Assembly (NCBI GenBank): GCA_018881555.1
Contig: JACAXG010000009.1
Coordinates: forward strand, 14,531,326 to 14,595,325
DNA: 64,000 nucleotides
Direction: 5' to 3'
From: Amblyornis subalaris
Taxonomy: Eukaryota > Chordata > Aves > Passeriformes > Ptilonorhynchidae
The notes below the pieces were generated by a model that was not told the DNA's origin, searched no databases, and saw only the letters and a program-made list of their open reading frames with translations. A program made the translations under genes and the position numbers. Position 1 is the stretch's first letter. Every line of letters starts with the position of its first letter. Below, piece by piece: positions 34,913 to 46,300 of the stretch.

Positions 34913-36928
34913 GTGGTGATTAATGACAATCCGAAGACGTTACAGGAACTTCATCAACTGTGCGGGACCATCAACTGGATCAGACTGCTCCTTGGCCTTA
35001 CCACTGAGGACCTCGCTCCTTTGTTCAATCTATTGAAAGGAGACTGTGAGCTAAATGCACCGAGAACTCTGACAATGGAAGCAAAGAAATCCATCGAAAA
35101 GGTACAACACGCTATCTCATCAAGACAGATTCACCGATGCCGAGAGGATCTGCCATTCAGGTTAGCCATCCTTGGGGACATGCCATACCTCTATGGGCTG
35201 TTGTTTCAATGGGATGAGGTGCAGAGGGACCCCTTGCTGTTGATCGAGTGGGTTTTTCTCTCACACCAACCATCCAAGAGCATCACTCAGCCACAGGAGC
35301 TGATGGCTAAGCTGATCACAAAGGCGAGAGCGCGACTCCGTACCCTTGCAGGGTGCGATTTCATGTCCATATATGTGCCACTTAATTTGGAACAATTGGA
35401 CAATCTACTCCAAACCAATGACAGCCTCCAATATGCTCTGGACAGTTACACGGGACAAATCTCTATTCATTATCCTAAACATCAGCTTTTACATTTGGCG
35501 TTGAACATTATTCCAAAACAAATTCAGAGTAAAAAGCCACTCAATACTTTAACCCTATTTACAGACGGCTCAGGAGCATCCTGTAAGTCAGTCATCACCT
35601 GGCTTCAGGATCCTCAGACGCAGAAGTGGGAGTCTGACGTCGAGGTGGTCCAAGGATCGCCTCAAGTTGCAGAGTTAGCAGCCGTGGTTAGGGCATTTGA
35701 GAGGTTCAAAGAACCTTTCAATCTGATCACTGATTCGGCCTACGTAGCGGGCGTTACTGCCAGAGCAGAGTCAGCATTACTTAAGGAGGTGTCTAATCCG
35801 AAGATATATAACTTGCTCTCGAGGCTCATTTATCTCATCTCCCACCGAGAGCAATCATTTTACGTTATGCACATTAGATCGCACTCTGCTCTTCCAGGGT
35901 TTATTGCTGAGGGTAATCGGAGGGCAGATGCCTTAGCTATGCCAGCGCAGCTCTCCCCAACACCGGATTTGTTTCAGCAAGCCAAACTCAGTCACTCGAT
36001 GTTCCATCAGAATGCTCCAGCCTTGGTGCGCCGATTCCATATCACCCGGGATCAGGCAAAGGCTATTGTGGCTACATGCCCCAACTGCCAGAAATTCCAG
36101 ATGCCATCGTTGGGCTCAGGGGTTAACCCTCAATGCCTAGGCAGTTCTGAGGTGTGGCAAATGGACATAACACACTATCCCCAATTCGGCAGACTCAAAT
36201 ATGTGCATATATCTGTTGATTCCTTTTCTGGTGCAGTTTTCGCTTCAGCTCACGCAGGAGAAAAGGCCAAGGATGTGACGAATCATCTTGTACAAGCCTT
36301 CGCCACCCTGGGAGTACCCAGAGAAATCAAAACCGATAACGGACCTGCGTACATTTCAAAAAACCTTCACAACTTCTTCCAACTATGGGGAGTTAATCAT
36401 ACTACCAGCATTCCCCACTCCCCGACGGGTCAATCAGTGGTGGAAAAAACTCATCATACCATCAAGAGGGTGCTGGAGTTGCAACGAGGGGAAGACACTA
36501 TCAACGTCCCGGTTGTAAGGCTATCTAAAGTATTGTTCACTATCAATTTTTTGAACTGCTCCTTCGAAGAACCCGACCCACCGGTTCTACGTCATTTCAC
36601 CAACTCCAAAAGAGCTAAGTTAAAAGAACACCCATCGGTATTGATAAAGGACCCGGAGACTTTGCAGACGCAGGGCCCATTTCCCTTGGTGACATGGGGA
36701 AGAGGATACGCCTGTGTCCAAACACCACAAGGGTTACGGTGGATCCCGGGGAAATGGGTCAAGCCTTTTCTGCAATCTAAAACCCTAGAGAAACAACAAG
36801 GTAGCCCAGCGGATGTCACCATGGCCGCCTGGAGACGATGTCGTAAGCCCAAGGAAGAAACAACTCCACTGGAGAACACTTTCCCTTCTTTTGGCCTTGA
36901 AATTATTTTCCCTAACACAGAACCCTAA
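34913..36928 (+). CDS. pol: pol part 2: RT connection, RNase H and integrase, open
   Basis: The C-terminal 671 codons of pol remain uninterrupted. The GTG at 34913 is only the first possible start codon of the open frame. The natural product would be translated through from RT, so this is unlikely to be made as such. Residues 1-200 are the RT thumb/connection (LQELHQLCG.INWIR). RNase H has D218 (FTDGS), E254, D274 (TDSAYV) and D339 (ADALA). Integrase has an HHCC zinc domain (H361, H365, C389, C392) and the catalytic triad D418, D475, E511 with exactly 35 residues between the last two. A C-terminal DNA-binding domain follows (GLRWIPGKWVKPF near 607-619). All catalytic residues look intact. The isolated second half of pol is probably untranslated, because the frame breaks lie upstream. 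Confidence 0.93.
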   Translation: MVINDNPKTLQELHQLCGTINWIRLLLGLTTEDLAPLFNLLKGDCELNAPRTLTMEAKKSIEKVQHAISSRQIHRCREDLPFRLAILGDMPYLYGLLFQWDEVQRDPLLLIEWVFLSHQPSKSITQPQELMAKLITKARARLRTLAGCDFMSIYVPLNLEQLDNLLQTNDSLQYALDSYTGQISIHYPKHQLLHLALNIIPKQIQSKKPLNTLTLFTDGSGASCKSVITWLQDPQTQKWESDVEVVQGSPQVAELAAVVRAFERFKEPFNLITDSAYVAGVTARAESALLKEVSNPKIYNLLSRLIYLISHREQSFYVMHIRSHSALPGFIAEGNRRADALAMPAQLSPTPDLFQQAKLSHSMFHQNAPALVRRFHITRDQAKAIVATCPNCQKFQMPSLGSGVNPQCLGSSEVWQMDITHYPQFGRLKYVHISVDSFSGAVFASAHAGEKAKDVTNHLVQAFATLGVPREIKTDNGPAYISKNLHNFFQLWGVNHTTSIPHSPTGQSVVEKTHHTIKRVLELQRGEDTINVPVVRLSKVLFTINFLNCSFEEPDPPVLRHFTNSKRAKLKEHPSVLIKDPETLQTQGPFPLVTWGRGYACVQTPQGLRWIPGKWVKPFLQSKTLEKQQGSPADVTMAAWRRCRKPKEETTPLENTFPSFGLEIIFPNTEP

Positions 36929-36978
36929 AATTTCCTGATGGCTTTTGTTAAGGGAAGGGGGAGTAGAAGGGACCAACC

Positions 36979-37485
36979 ATGTTAATGTTATACTTTATGT
37001 TTTACACTTATGTTCTTTCTGTCGTAGATTCAACTCACCCACCTACGATGATACAAGAATACCTGCAAGTGAGCATTGTCTTGCTCACTATTCTACCTGT
37101 GGAGGGATGGATCATTCCTCAGCCAAGAACAAACGTATGGACCACCTTAGCGAGATCCCTCAACCAGGACGGATTGTGTCTATCCATGAGCCTGGTGGGG
37201 ATCCCACTACAACCTAATGAATACCCATTTACAGGAAAAAAGCCCGACCCGGTTCACTCTTGGGATGAGTGGACGAGGCTTTATCCATCCATGCAGGAGG
37301 AGCCCCAAGAATTTGACCTGTTGGGGTCCTCGCAAGCAGTTTACTGTGTCAACTTTGATTATAAATTAAAAACAGCAGAATGGCTAGGGCAAGGGCAAAT
37401 GAGAAACCCTTTTTTGGGGCCAAATTACTTTTTCTCCATTCTAATAGGTGTTTCTTATCGCCCCAAAAGCGAAAAGATCAATTAG
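36979..37485 (+). pseudogene. env: env surface subunit, N-terminal remnant
   Basis: The start of the envelope glycoprotein precursor, 168 codons from the ATG at 36979. A second ATG at 37048 lies just after a good splice acceptor and directly before a hydrophobic signal peptide (YLQVSIVLLTILPVEG), so it is the likelier start on the spliced message. The part after the signal (NVWTTLARS..., CLSMSL) resembles the N-terminal region of surface subunits of avian alpha/beta ERVs. The frame ends at TAG 37483-37485, where the sequence runs out of frame with the downstream furin site. About half or more of a normal surface subunit, including most of the receptor-binding region, is missing, so an internal deletion is inferred. 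No fusion-competent Env is possible. Confidence 0.75.
37026..37027 (+). other. Candidate env splice acceptor
   Basis: The pyrimidine-rich stretch from about 37008, ending tttctgtcgtAG, has its AG at 37026-37027, 20 bp before the ATG at 37048. A weaker alternative is the AG at 36919-36920 (ccctaacacag). It would pair with the donor at 31509. Confidence 0.5.
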
Positions 37486-38128
37486 TGAAATTGATGAAAA
37501 TTGCAATTCTGAAATTACTTCATGGCCTAGATCTGAAATTGTCACGATGTCGGTGCTACTCCCTTGGGCTGCAGCGGCTAGAGCCTTGGGGGAGATTAAA
37601 CATACCGAATGTTGGTTAGGCAAGCATGCCAACCTTACCTCCAAGGCTCTCAGCGAGCTTCTCACGGACAAGGACACCACTAGGCATGCTACGTTACAGA
37701 ACCGCGCCGCAATCGACTACCTCCTTCTCGCCCACGGGTGTGGATGCGAAGAGTTTGAAGGTTTGTGTTGCTTCAACCTGTCATCGCACACAGAGAGCAT
37801 CCACGCCACCATCCAGAAGATCAAAGAGCAAGTACATCAACTTCGGCAAGAAGGAGAGGACTGGTTGGGGGGAATGTTCTCTGGCTGGGGAATATCCGGG
37901 TGGGTTGGATCCATTTTCAAAACCATTCTTTGGATCTTTTCAGTTATTACTCTTATTTTTATATCCCTTTGTTGTTTTAAAGCTCATGTTTTAAAATTAA
38001 AAAACAAAAACGGGGGAGATGTTGTGGTGACACAGCCCTCTCGTGGGCTGTGGCAGACCGATGTCCATCAGGTGCTCGCCCTCCAATGGCTGGACGAGGG
38101 TGGATCCGAGGGCAGCGCTGAAGTCTGA
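37448..38128 (+). pseudogene. env: env transmembrane subunit, alpharetrovirus-like
   Basis: Membrane-anchored fusion subunit, open from about 37448 in frame 2. It begins next to a basic cleavage-like site KAKR (residues 7-10). Residues 83-108 hold the immunosuppressive-type block (LQNRAAID, LLLAHG) and the CX6CC motif (C100, C107, C108). This combination closely resembles alpharetrovirus transmembrane subunits and is unlike mouse mammary tumour virus. A hydrophobic membrane span lies at about 158-178, followed by a short basic tail. The frame has no own stop before the LTR and runs through U3 to TGA at 38126-38128. It is disconnected from the signal peptide by a frame change, so it should not be made as a membrane protein. 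Confidence 0.85.
38006..38019 (+). other. Polypurine tract
   Basis: AAAAACGGGGGAGA directly precedes the 3' LTR, with a single C at 38011. The uninterrupted purine part is GGGGGAGA (38012-38019). It serves as primer for plus-strand DNA synthesis. Confidence 0.8.
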
Positions 38129-38590
38129 ACCGCATCCCCCTCTTCTAGAAAGTTCTGCTTAGTTCGATCCCTGGTTGGTCCCCTGTTCCTACTCCCGCCT
38201 ACTTGTTATCCTTATTGGTTGTGTGTACCCTGTCACCACCCCTCTTCCTATGTTCCATTGGCTGTACTCCTTCACTCCTCCCCTTCCCTCCTCTGTGTAA
38301 GAACCCTTGCACACCCTCAGATCTTGTTCTTCTCCTCTGACCCCTTCGGAGAATAAACACCTCTGGAACTCATGAGAAGGACCCCTCTCAATCCTTTACT
38401 CTCGGCGACGCACCCTTAACACCTTAGATAGGCTAAGGGATTATTTCATTGCTGAGAAGCCAGCACTGGCTGGTCACCAGCCCATTTCTGCAGAGAGCTG
38501 TTTGCTCTCCCGGCAAGGGCAGGCAGAAGGTGACGCTGAGCATTCTCCAGCGAGGATACCCTCGCCAGTCTAGCTCGACGCCGCGTCACA
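38020..38590 (+). repeat. 3' LTR
   Basis: 571 bp, gap-free match to the 5' LTR with 9 transitions (1.6%). The polyadenylation signal AATAAA at 38352-38357 would end proviral transcripts. The TATA box is altered to TGTAAG. The CACAGCCC/GGGCTGTG inverted repeat is retained at 38031-38052. Confidence 0.95.
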
Positions 38591-38596
38591 CTCCAT
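38591..38596. repeat. Target site duplication, right copy
   Basis: CTCCAT, identical to 30647-30652 and directly after the terminal CA of the 3' LTR. Confidence 0.93.
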
Positions 38597-38770
38597 CTTC
38601 TTGACTGCTGCCTCATAAGCCCCCACAAAGCCACCTCTGCTCCCAGCAGAGTCAGCTCTGGCTCCTCAGCCTCTCCCCACAGGTGTGCCAGCCCCTTCAC
38701 TGCATCAGTGGGTCTGCAGTGAACCCATGCCAGTTTCCTGATCTTTTTTGGCATTGGCACCACCACAAAT
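38597..38770 (-). repeat. CR1 LINE fragment, right of provirus
   Basis: This continues the minus-strand CR1 homology interrupted by the provirus. Text such as ctcagcctctcc, ccagccccttcactgcatcagtgg (around 38666-38712) and a degenerate 'ctgatcttttttggc' match the antisense of CR1 ORF2 in order. The copy is highly diverged, hence much older than the retrovirus. Confidence 0.55.
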
Positions 38771-41448
38771 AACTTGAGGGTCTACATCTAAGTAAGCTCT
38801 TCTTGCATTTCTAGTTTGCAGAAATAAATGTATAGCCTTGAAGGACCTACCATGCAGACCTATTCTTGCACTGGCTGAACCCATTTCTGACAGTGCTTGT
38901 TTTCTCTCCTTAACTGGAGACGGAACTTGTACCAAACAGCCACATTTCCTCAGACAAGCTAGATTACAGAAAATTCAACCATAATGTCACCATTTGTACT
39001 CCCTTTGAACTAATATTTCAAAAGATTTGCAAAAAATAAAAGAAGGGAAAATCACTTCTAGGAAGTGGGTCACTACATATGATGCTTGCCTGTGAGCAGA
39101 TATTTACTGAGATTGACAAAAAATGACAGCAGTCAGCAAGTTTTTTGTTTGCAGTTACTTTCACTCTGTAATCCTGCTATCTTCAATGGCTTGACTTTCA
39201 CAGAGCTCAGGAAGTTTCCTATTTTAACAGTAGCTTTGTGGGTTTGGTACTAACATCACAAAAAGATCTATTTGTACTGGATTTATCTTTTTTCCTCATT
39301 TTTGTTTTGACAAGGAGAAAGATGCAGGACTGTGCCAGTGCAGTATGATTTTCCAAAGCACCCCCTGATGCCAGTCAGAGAAGCAAAAGTGTTCCTTTCA
39401 TTTGCTCTGGTAGGCATTGCACATATTGGAATTTACGCTGATTAATTAGATTCAATAGAATGAATCAAAGAAAATCTTTAACAGAGCAGGGTGAACAGTT
39501 AACAGTTTGTAAATAACCCACTGGCTGAAAATTCAAAAATTCGAATTCATCCAAGTAACCAGCAAACATGAACCACTACCACACTGTTCAAAAACCAGGA
39601 ATAACTTCCAGTCAGGAAAAAAAAAAAAAGAAAAGGTAAATTAGCATGAATAGCATGAATACTGTTTGCTCAGCCTTAACCTTTACATTAAGTGGAATAA
39701 GGCAAAACTGTTACACTTTGTTCAGCTTGAGGATTGCATAAAAATTCTCTACAAAAGTGTATCGCCAACCCAGAAAATCTTTCTTTCTTATTTCAGACTC
39801 TCCACCTAGTGGGAGTATCATATTTTGTCAAAATTTTTAAATCAGTGGCAATTACTATTCAAAGATTTCATACCAGTGTTCTTCCTTTACAACAGTTGTG
39901 TATATTGCAATTTTTATATATTTTGCTCATAAAATCATAGGTAAAACTCTCAAACCACACTTATGAATTATAAATATGTGTCCCTTTCTTTTAAGAAATT
40001 GTCTAAATCAATTGTTCACTTACCTTCAAAGTTAAAATTACAATGTTTAATGAAAATGTTTTGATATGTAGGTCTTGAGCACACTCTTGCCTGATACACT
40101 GGTTTGGTAAGGAATATGACTTCACTAGAAAGCAGCCCTTGTTCACTGCATATTCTATCTTATCTTTGAAGGAGAGCTGTCTTTGAACTCATGTATTCAC
40201 ACAGAGTAAGATTTAATGATATACAGCACTTGCATGCTACTTAATTACACTGGAGCCCAGAACAGTTTTTTGTGGTTCAGTGATAAAACTATAAATTAAC
40301 TCTTTGAACAAAAATCCCCAAGTGGCTAAACCACATTATAAAGTAGCAACATTTGGCTAAAAAATCAAAACCATACAAATAAATAATTATATATGTATGT
40401 TTGAGCAGGCTGTGCCTGTGAAGGGGATGAGTCACTTCATTTTTTTATGTTGGCCTTGTGACAGCTGAGCAATGTAATTATCTTCTTTTGCATTGTGCTG
40501 GTTTTATCTCATTGGTACTGATTTTTAATTTTTCCATATTCTAATTCCAGTGGTGGGTGAAGTACAAGATTCAGGGAAGAAGGCACTGCTGTAATTTGGT
40601 TTGCTTGGGGTTTAATCTAAACAATATTTCAATACTTTTAAATTAAAATAAAGCCAAAGCGGGGGAACTCTTGTTATTATGCACCCAAGGAATGATTAAT
40701 AAATATTTCTAGTGGATAGTTTTAAATTGTATTAATTTACCTTCATTTAAAATAATGAAAGAAAAACAAACAAGTAAATCCTTCCAACCAGGCCAACGGG
40801 TTTACTGTATCCATACTATGCATAAAATGCATTTAAGAAGGTATATAAAGCTAGAATTATGCTTGGGGCTTTTGCTCCTTGTGCCAAATAAAATAAAAAA
40901 GCAAAACTTACTGTATTTACAGTGATAACTGCTAGTTGACTTACGAAACTTGCATGTACACAGGGCAAATGGCAAAAGGCAAAAGCCTGAAAACATGTAG
41001 ACAAATGAAAAATACACAAAAATCTCGAGGTACATACACAGTAGAAAGCCTGAGTATAAACTTAAATAATGAAATGCTAATAAATGTCCCTTTCTTATTA
41101 TCACATGTATCCCAAATAGAATTAATGTGACATCAAAAAGATTTCTTCAAAATCAGGCTTTGAAAAGATCCCTGAAAGTGAGTTAGGTTGGACAATTGTT
41201 AAGACAGAATTGGTTTTAGAATCACATGTAGTTCTATTGTTACTTATAAGCTTGAAGACCAAGCTCTTGAACAGGCTTGTTCACCACAAATAGATTAATG
41301 AGAATCAAAGAAAAAAAAGTAAATGCTCACAGTAAAGTAGCATACAAAGTGGAATGCAGTCATATTTTGTGTTAGTTTGAAATAAGGGATTGAAAGTATC
41401 AATGTGAGTATCTACAATAGTAAACATTGACATCTACAATAGTAGAGT

Positions 41449-41481
41449 TGTATAGTGTAGCATACAATTGTACACTATACA
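41449..41481. repeat. Perfect 11-bp inverted repeat
   Basis: TGTATAGTGTA (41449-41459) and TACACTATACA (41471-41481) flank an 11-nt spacer and could form a hairpin. A direct repeat 'atctacaatagta' precedes it at about 41410-41445. No function recognised. Confidence 0.8.
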
Positions 41482-43307
41482 CAGATATGTACACTAAAAT
41501 GAGATGGCTGTGACCTAGAATAGACATCTGTAAAGCAAGTATCTGAATTTAGTGAGAAAAATCTCACCTCCAGGGACAAACATACATAGTCCAGTCATCA
41601 AGCTTTTACTTGAAATTGCTCAGCAGTGCAAAAGAAATATCACCCGGCATCTGATTATCTGACTAAGCAGTCAGATGAGCACTGAACTGATGGTAGCACA
41701 TGTCCATTAAAAAGGGAACCCTGGCTTTCAGACCACCTCCAAATAACAGTTCTCCAAACAACATCACTTTGGCCTTGGCTTGGGTTGCATTACAGCCTCA
41801 CAGGGCAGGAGGTGTGGGTTAATTTGCAGTGGCTGCTCTGCCAGAGCTCTGCAGGAACACAGGTATTCCTGCACTAGTACAGGTGCTGTCACACAGGGTG
41901 AACTGAAGGAGGCACACTCAGCAGCAGCCAAAACCACCTGACCAAATCCAGGTTTCATGACTCATTTTGTACCTCACTGACATTTCCATCAACTCATACA
42001 AGTTCTAACAAAGAAAAGAGCAACTCTGGGCCACTGACATTGGAATCCTATGTGCTGCAGTAAAAATTTTTACTTGCCCATAATACTGCTGAGTAATACA
42101 GAGACATTTACGAATATGAGAAATTAGAATGTTTTAAGAAGATGACATGTCATTTTTATCTTAATATTAAATTTACAAATATTAAATTTGTAGTGAAAAC
42201 CAGTGCAGATTACCTGTCTATTTAAAAGTATTCTGGTTACTGCAGAGTTCTCTCAAGTAGCACATTTTGCACATCCAGCAACTTTCTTGCATGATTGTCA
42301 GTAGCAAGCAACCCACTGGAAACACTATACAAGAGTAAAAGGATTGCCTTACACACAGAACCTATTAGAACAAAAACCACTAGGCTCTGTGTTCAAGGCA
42401 TTCAAAAGTCGAAGTCAGAAGCATTGCTAATGACAGGCACATGTAATAAGATCTGTGTGGTGAGGCAATGCTTCATTGCGGCCAGATTTAGAGCCAGATC
42501 ATCACTTCAGAAATATCAATAGCTGGATAAGGTCCAAGTTACTTCTTCATCAAAGCAGTATGACTCCTGACTCCAGTGAAAATAATAACCTGAATTTGTG
42601 GAGACAAAGTCCTGATCAATAATGAATCTTAACACGCTCATGCGATCTTCTGTCTTCTCAAACGTGAATTTGTACTGACACCTTCTTGGCATTTGGCCAG
42701 CAGTGGCTGCTCACTGAAAGCTGAGTGGCAAATGTGGGCTTGTGAAAATTGAATAAAAATATGGTATCTGAAGTACGTTCTACCAGAAAAACTATGATAC
42801 AACCGTAAAATGTAGCTATGGGAAAAGCAGAGAAACATTTGATTGTGGTTATTAAATTTCTGAAATGAAATGTAACCTGACACATGCATGTTTAGGCCCC
42901 CCAAAAAATGATACAAGAACTTAGTCCTTCAAACCAACTTCCCGGGCTGTGAAGCCAAACGTCCGTGAATGTTTTCAAGTTTCTTGTGGATTGCTCACCT
43001 GTCTTGAAACCGAAAACAGTACCAATTTTGTTGTTTAACAGAACACCACAGATTAGCTATGGGCCACATATCACAGCCATGTGACTTGGAGTTAGAGATG
43101 TACGGCTCTGAACCGCACACATTTCATTATGCCAGCTCAAATTTCTGATGCTTTGCCTCTCAAAATAATCCAGTACTCACCAAGAAGGTCTCTGGAAACC
43201 TCTGGGAAAACAGGATTTGTTTTACTAAATGAGACCCCTGACCCATTTAATCCTTCCCCGGGTCACATGAAGAAGTCAGGCACTCATGACTACCAGGATA
43301 AGTTTCA

Positions 43308-43332
43308 CTCTGAGTTTCACTGTAACTCAGAG
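43308..43332. repeat. Perfect 9-bp inverted repeat
   Basis: CTCTGAGTT (43308-43316) and AACTCAGAG (43324-43332) with a 7-nt loop. Likely incidental. Confidence 0.75.
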
Positions 43333-46300
43333 ATTGATTTAAATGCTAAATTGCGGGCACTTCTCTTCAGTTTGAACTTTTTTTACGATAAATCTGGAAG
43401 TGAATTATAGCTTTATAATCATGGCATTCTTCAAATATATTTCAAAACATGTTCTGAAGGTCTCAATTCTACGGCTAATGTTCACACGAGGAAAGAGGAT
43501 AATTTTAAATGATTGCCTGACCAGGTTTCCTCTGTGATCAAGTTCTATGCTATTTGCACAAGGATAGGAATAGAGAAATTCCCCATGCTCTGGAAAATCT
43601 GTTTTACCAGGAGTCATTCAGACTGAGCCCCCAAATAAACATCTTGTACATTTTATGCAACTATTGTATTAATTTAGTAAGCATTACAGTAGATGTTAAA
43701 AATACTCATAGCCACTACTCTGATAGAAATGTAAGTATCTCAGGCATGTATTTGAACAGACATTCCTGCAGGATCGAATGGAAATTCATCAAACAGCATA
43801 AATACTTGCCTGAACACCCACTGATGTTGGCAGCATAACCATACCTGAAACTTCTGACTGAATCAGGAACTCCGACTGCTTTAAGCCATTCTTTCATCTG
43901 GACTTCCAGACATGCCACTACTGTTCCACTCACAAGCCCTGCACTGCATGGTCGCTGGATAATGTTTCATGCATATATGTATGATAAATACAGAATCCAG
44001 AGGCCAGAAAAACGCATTTTACTCATAGCATTCCAAATCTTCCCCAGAGTACATATATTAAATTCTAGAAAGCCTGACTGTATAGTATTTCTGTAGAAAT
44101 TAAGCTTGTCCAATATTTTCACCCTGAAAAGCTGAAAATCAGGCTTCTGAATTCATGTTTATATGCTTTAAGAGATGACCTGATTTTCAAAAGCACTGAG
44201 CCTTGGGTGACTTTGGTGGATTTAGGGGAGAGGTTTTCTAATAGAGCTGGAAAAAATGCCTGATCTGCTCCCTTTGTGGCTGGTAGGAGTATTACTGTTG
44301 AGCTCTGTCAAGCTCAGCTGCTAACTTAGGCTTCCGTTTTTGAAAAACAGGTAGTCATAGGAACTGAATATTGAAGAACAGGGCAGGTTTCTCAGAACAC
44401 CACAACCAAAACACACTCCCTGTTTCTGAGTGTTTACTGTCACTGCTTGCTTGAAAGACTAACAGGTGTATGAGAAATATGATATGAGAAAGATGTCTTC
44501 ATGTTTCAAAATAATTTAATCCTACCCTATTTCCTACTCCCCCCTTGCCTGAACATTGAAAGAGGAGATATGCCATCTGTTTCAATAAAACATGAAAAGT
44601 ACACACACGTGACTGAGGCAGTGCTAGAACTAGGGAGAGCAAAAAAAGAATCTATCTTTAAAATATTAAATATGGAAAATTATGAAACAATAAAACACCT
44701 GTCCTTTCAGCACTCTATTCTACCATACTTGGGAAAATGTTTAACTATTCTATTTAGAAATCTTCATTCGAACATCACATTTTTGCAACCACCAAAGGTA
44801 TAAAAAGTTTACAATTTAAAGCAACAGTCTGAAGGAGTCTAGAAAGCTCAATTCTTTCTATTTCCTTTTAATTTCCACTTCATTTATTGGTTAGTAGTAG
44901 AATCTTCTCAACTGTGTTTCTCCTCTAGGTACATTTTCTTTTACTGATTGAGTTTCTTCATATTGTAGCTGATACATTTTTCACTGTTTTTGTTATAATT
45001 ACCAAACTCAGAATGAAAATGGAAACCACTTAATTATGTAATTGTCTTAGAGACAGCATGATAATTAGAGCTCTCAGAAAAGCAGCTCAGAGGGATTCAC
45101 TGTACAGAAAGGTAAAGAAAATATAATACAGGCATCTCAGAAAAGGCCTAAGTAAAACATTGTAGGAAAAGAAATTATACATGCAAACCCGTATACGCCC
45201 TCTAGATGCCCTCAAGAACTTTACACCTTAATCAACACAAAATATCACATTTATATTAACAGCACATATGCAGCAAGACATGTAACCATAAAATAGCTAT
45301 TCAGAAGTTATAAAAGAGACTGAAACTTCACATGAAATTACAAGAAATAGTACTGAAAATAAAATACCTGACAAAGGTTAAGAAGAAACTTAAAAATATG
45401 GGTGAGATTAACCTGCAAACAAAAAGTTAAAAGTTTACTAGGCCAATGTATAAGAAACAACAGAAGCTGAAGATGTTCTGTTGAAGGACTAATCTAAAAA
45501 GTTACTTCTAGTATTCTGATAGATCTTCAAGCTGTGGTACTGAAAGTGTGTAAATGTCACAATAAAGGTCCATATAAACTTTTTAAAGCACATATCTCCA
45601 AGTTATTATGCTTTTCTAAACTTTGGAAGTATCTACAGCTGCACACAGCAAAACCAAAACCAGCTGGACTCTCTTATACAGCAAAGGGGCAAATTTAAAG
45701 AAGTTCCACATTTATGACTTGCATGAGAAATCCTCCAGTTAAATCCAAGAGAAACACAAACATTTACTCTGCTAAAAAGCCTTAACCCTTTCATTCTGGG
45801 TTTGTGAAGTGATGACACAGGAGAGGATTAGGCTGTGATCAGGTGGTAAGACTGGTTAAAACCCACCAGATTTCTGCTGCTGCCCACAGACACGGAGGGT
45901 GAATGTGTGCACAAAGAAAAAGTCCCACTGGCTGCATGGTGTTATAAAAGCCTTCAGAAGTGCTCAGAACCCATGTGGACAACGGTCCCTCTGTGTATAA
46001 CTTAAAGCACCTCTGAATTTTCAGCACCAGAGTTATTACACTATTTCTCCTGAATGCCATCACAGAAAATACTGTTACTTTTGAAACTAACGGAATATGT
46101 GAACAATTATTTTCTTTTTCACGCTAGAAGCCTCAAACTGCCACAGAAGAAATCAACTTCCTTCTGTTCCCAGCAGTTAACATTTATTTTTCATGTGTTT
46201 TGACACTTGACAGTAGATAATTATTGGCTACACTCTTTGCCATGAAGTACTTTCCTTTTACAATTAAGAAATCCTTTGAATTGTGGACAGTTAACTTTTC

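Larger units (their letters stand above)
30653..38590 (+). mobile_element. Endogenous retrovirus, class II alpha/beta-like
   Basis: A 7938-bp provirus with two 571-bp LTRs, 6-bp target duplications, primer binding site, gag, pro, pol, env and polypurine tract in canonical order. The gag/pro/pol layout in three frames with -1 shifts, the dUTPase-like segment and the Lys-type primer site are betaretrovirus traits. The Env transmembrane subunit with a CX6CC motif and an alpharetrovirus-like ectodomain is not. Such intermediate class II ERVs are known from birds. Coding capacity is lost: two stops in gag, one frameshift in pro, two in RT, a changed RT active site and a surface subunit mostly deleted. 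It is not expected to move on its own. Confidence 0.95.
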
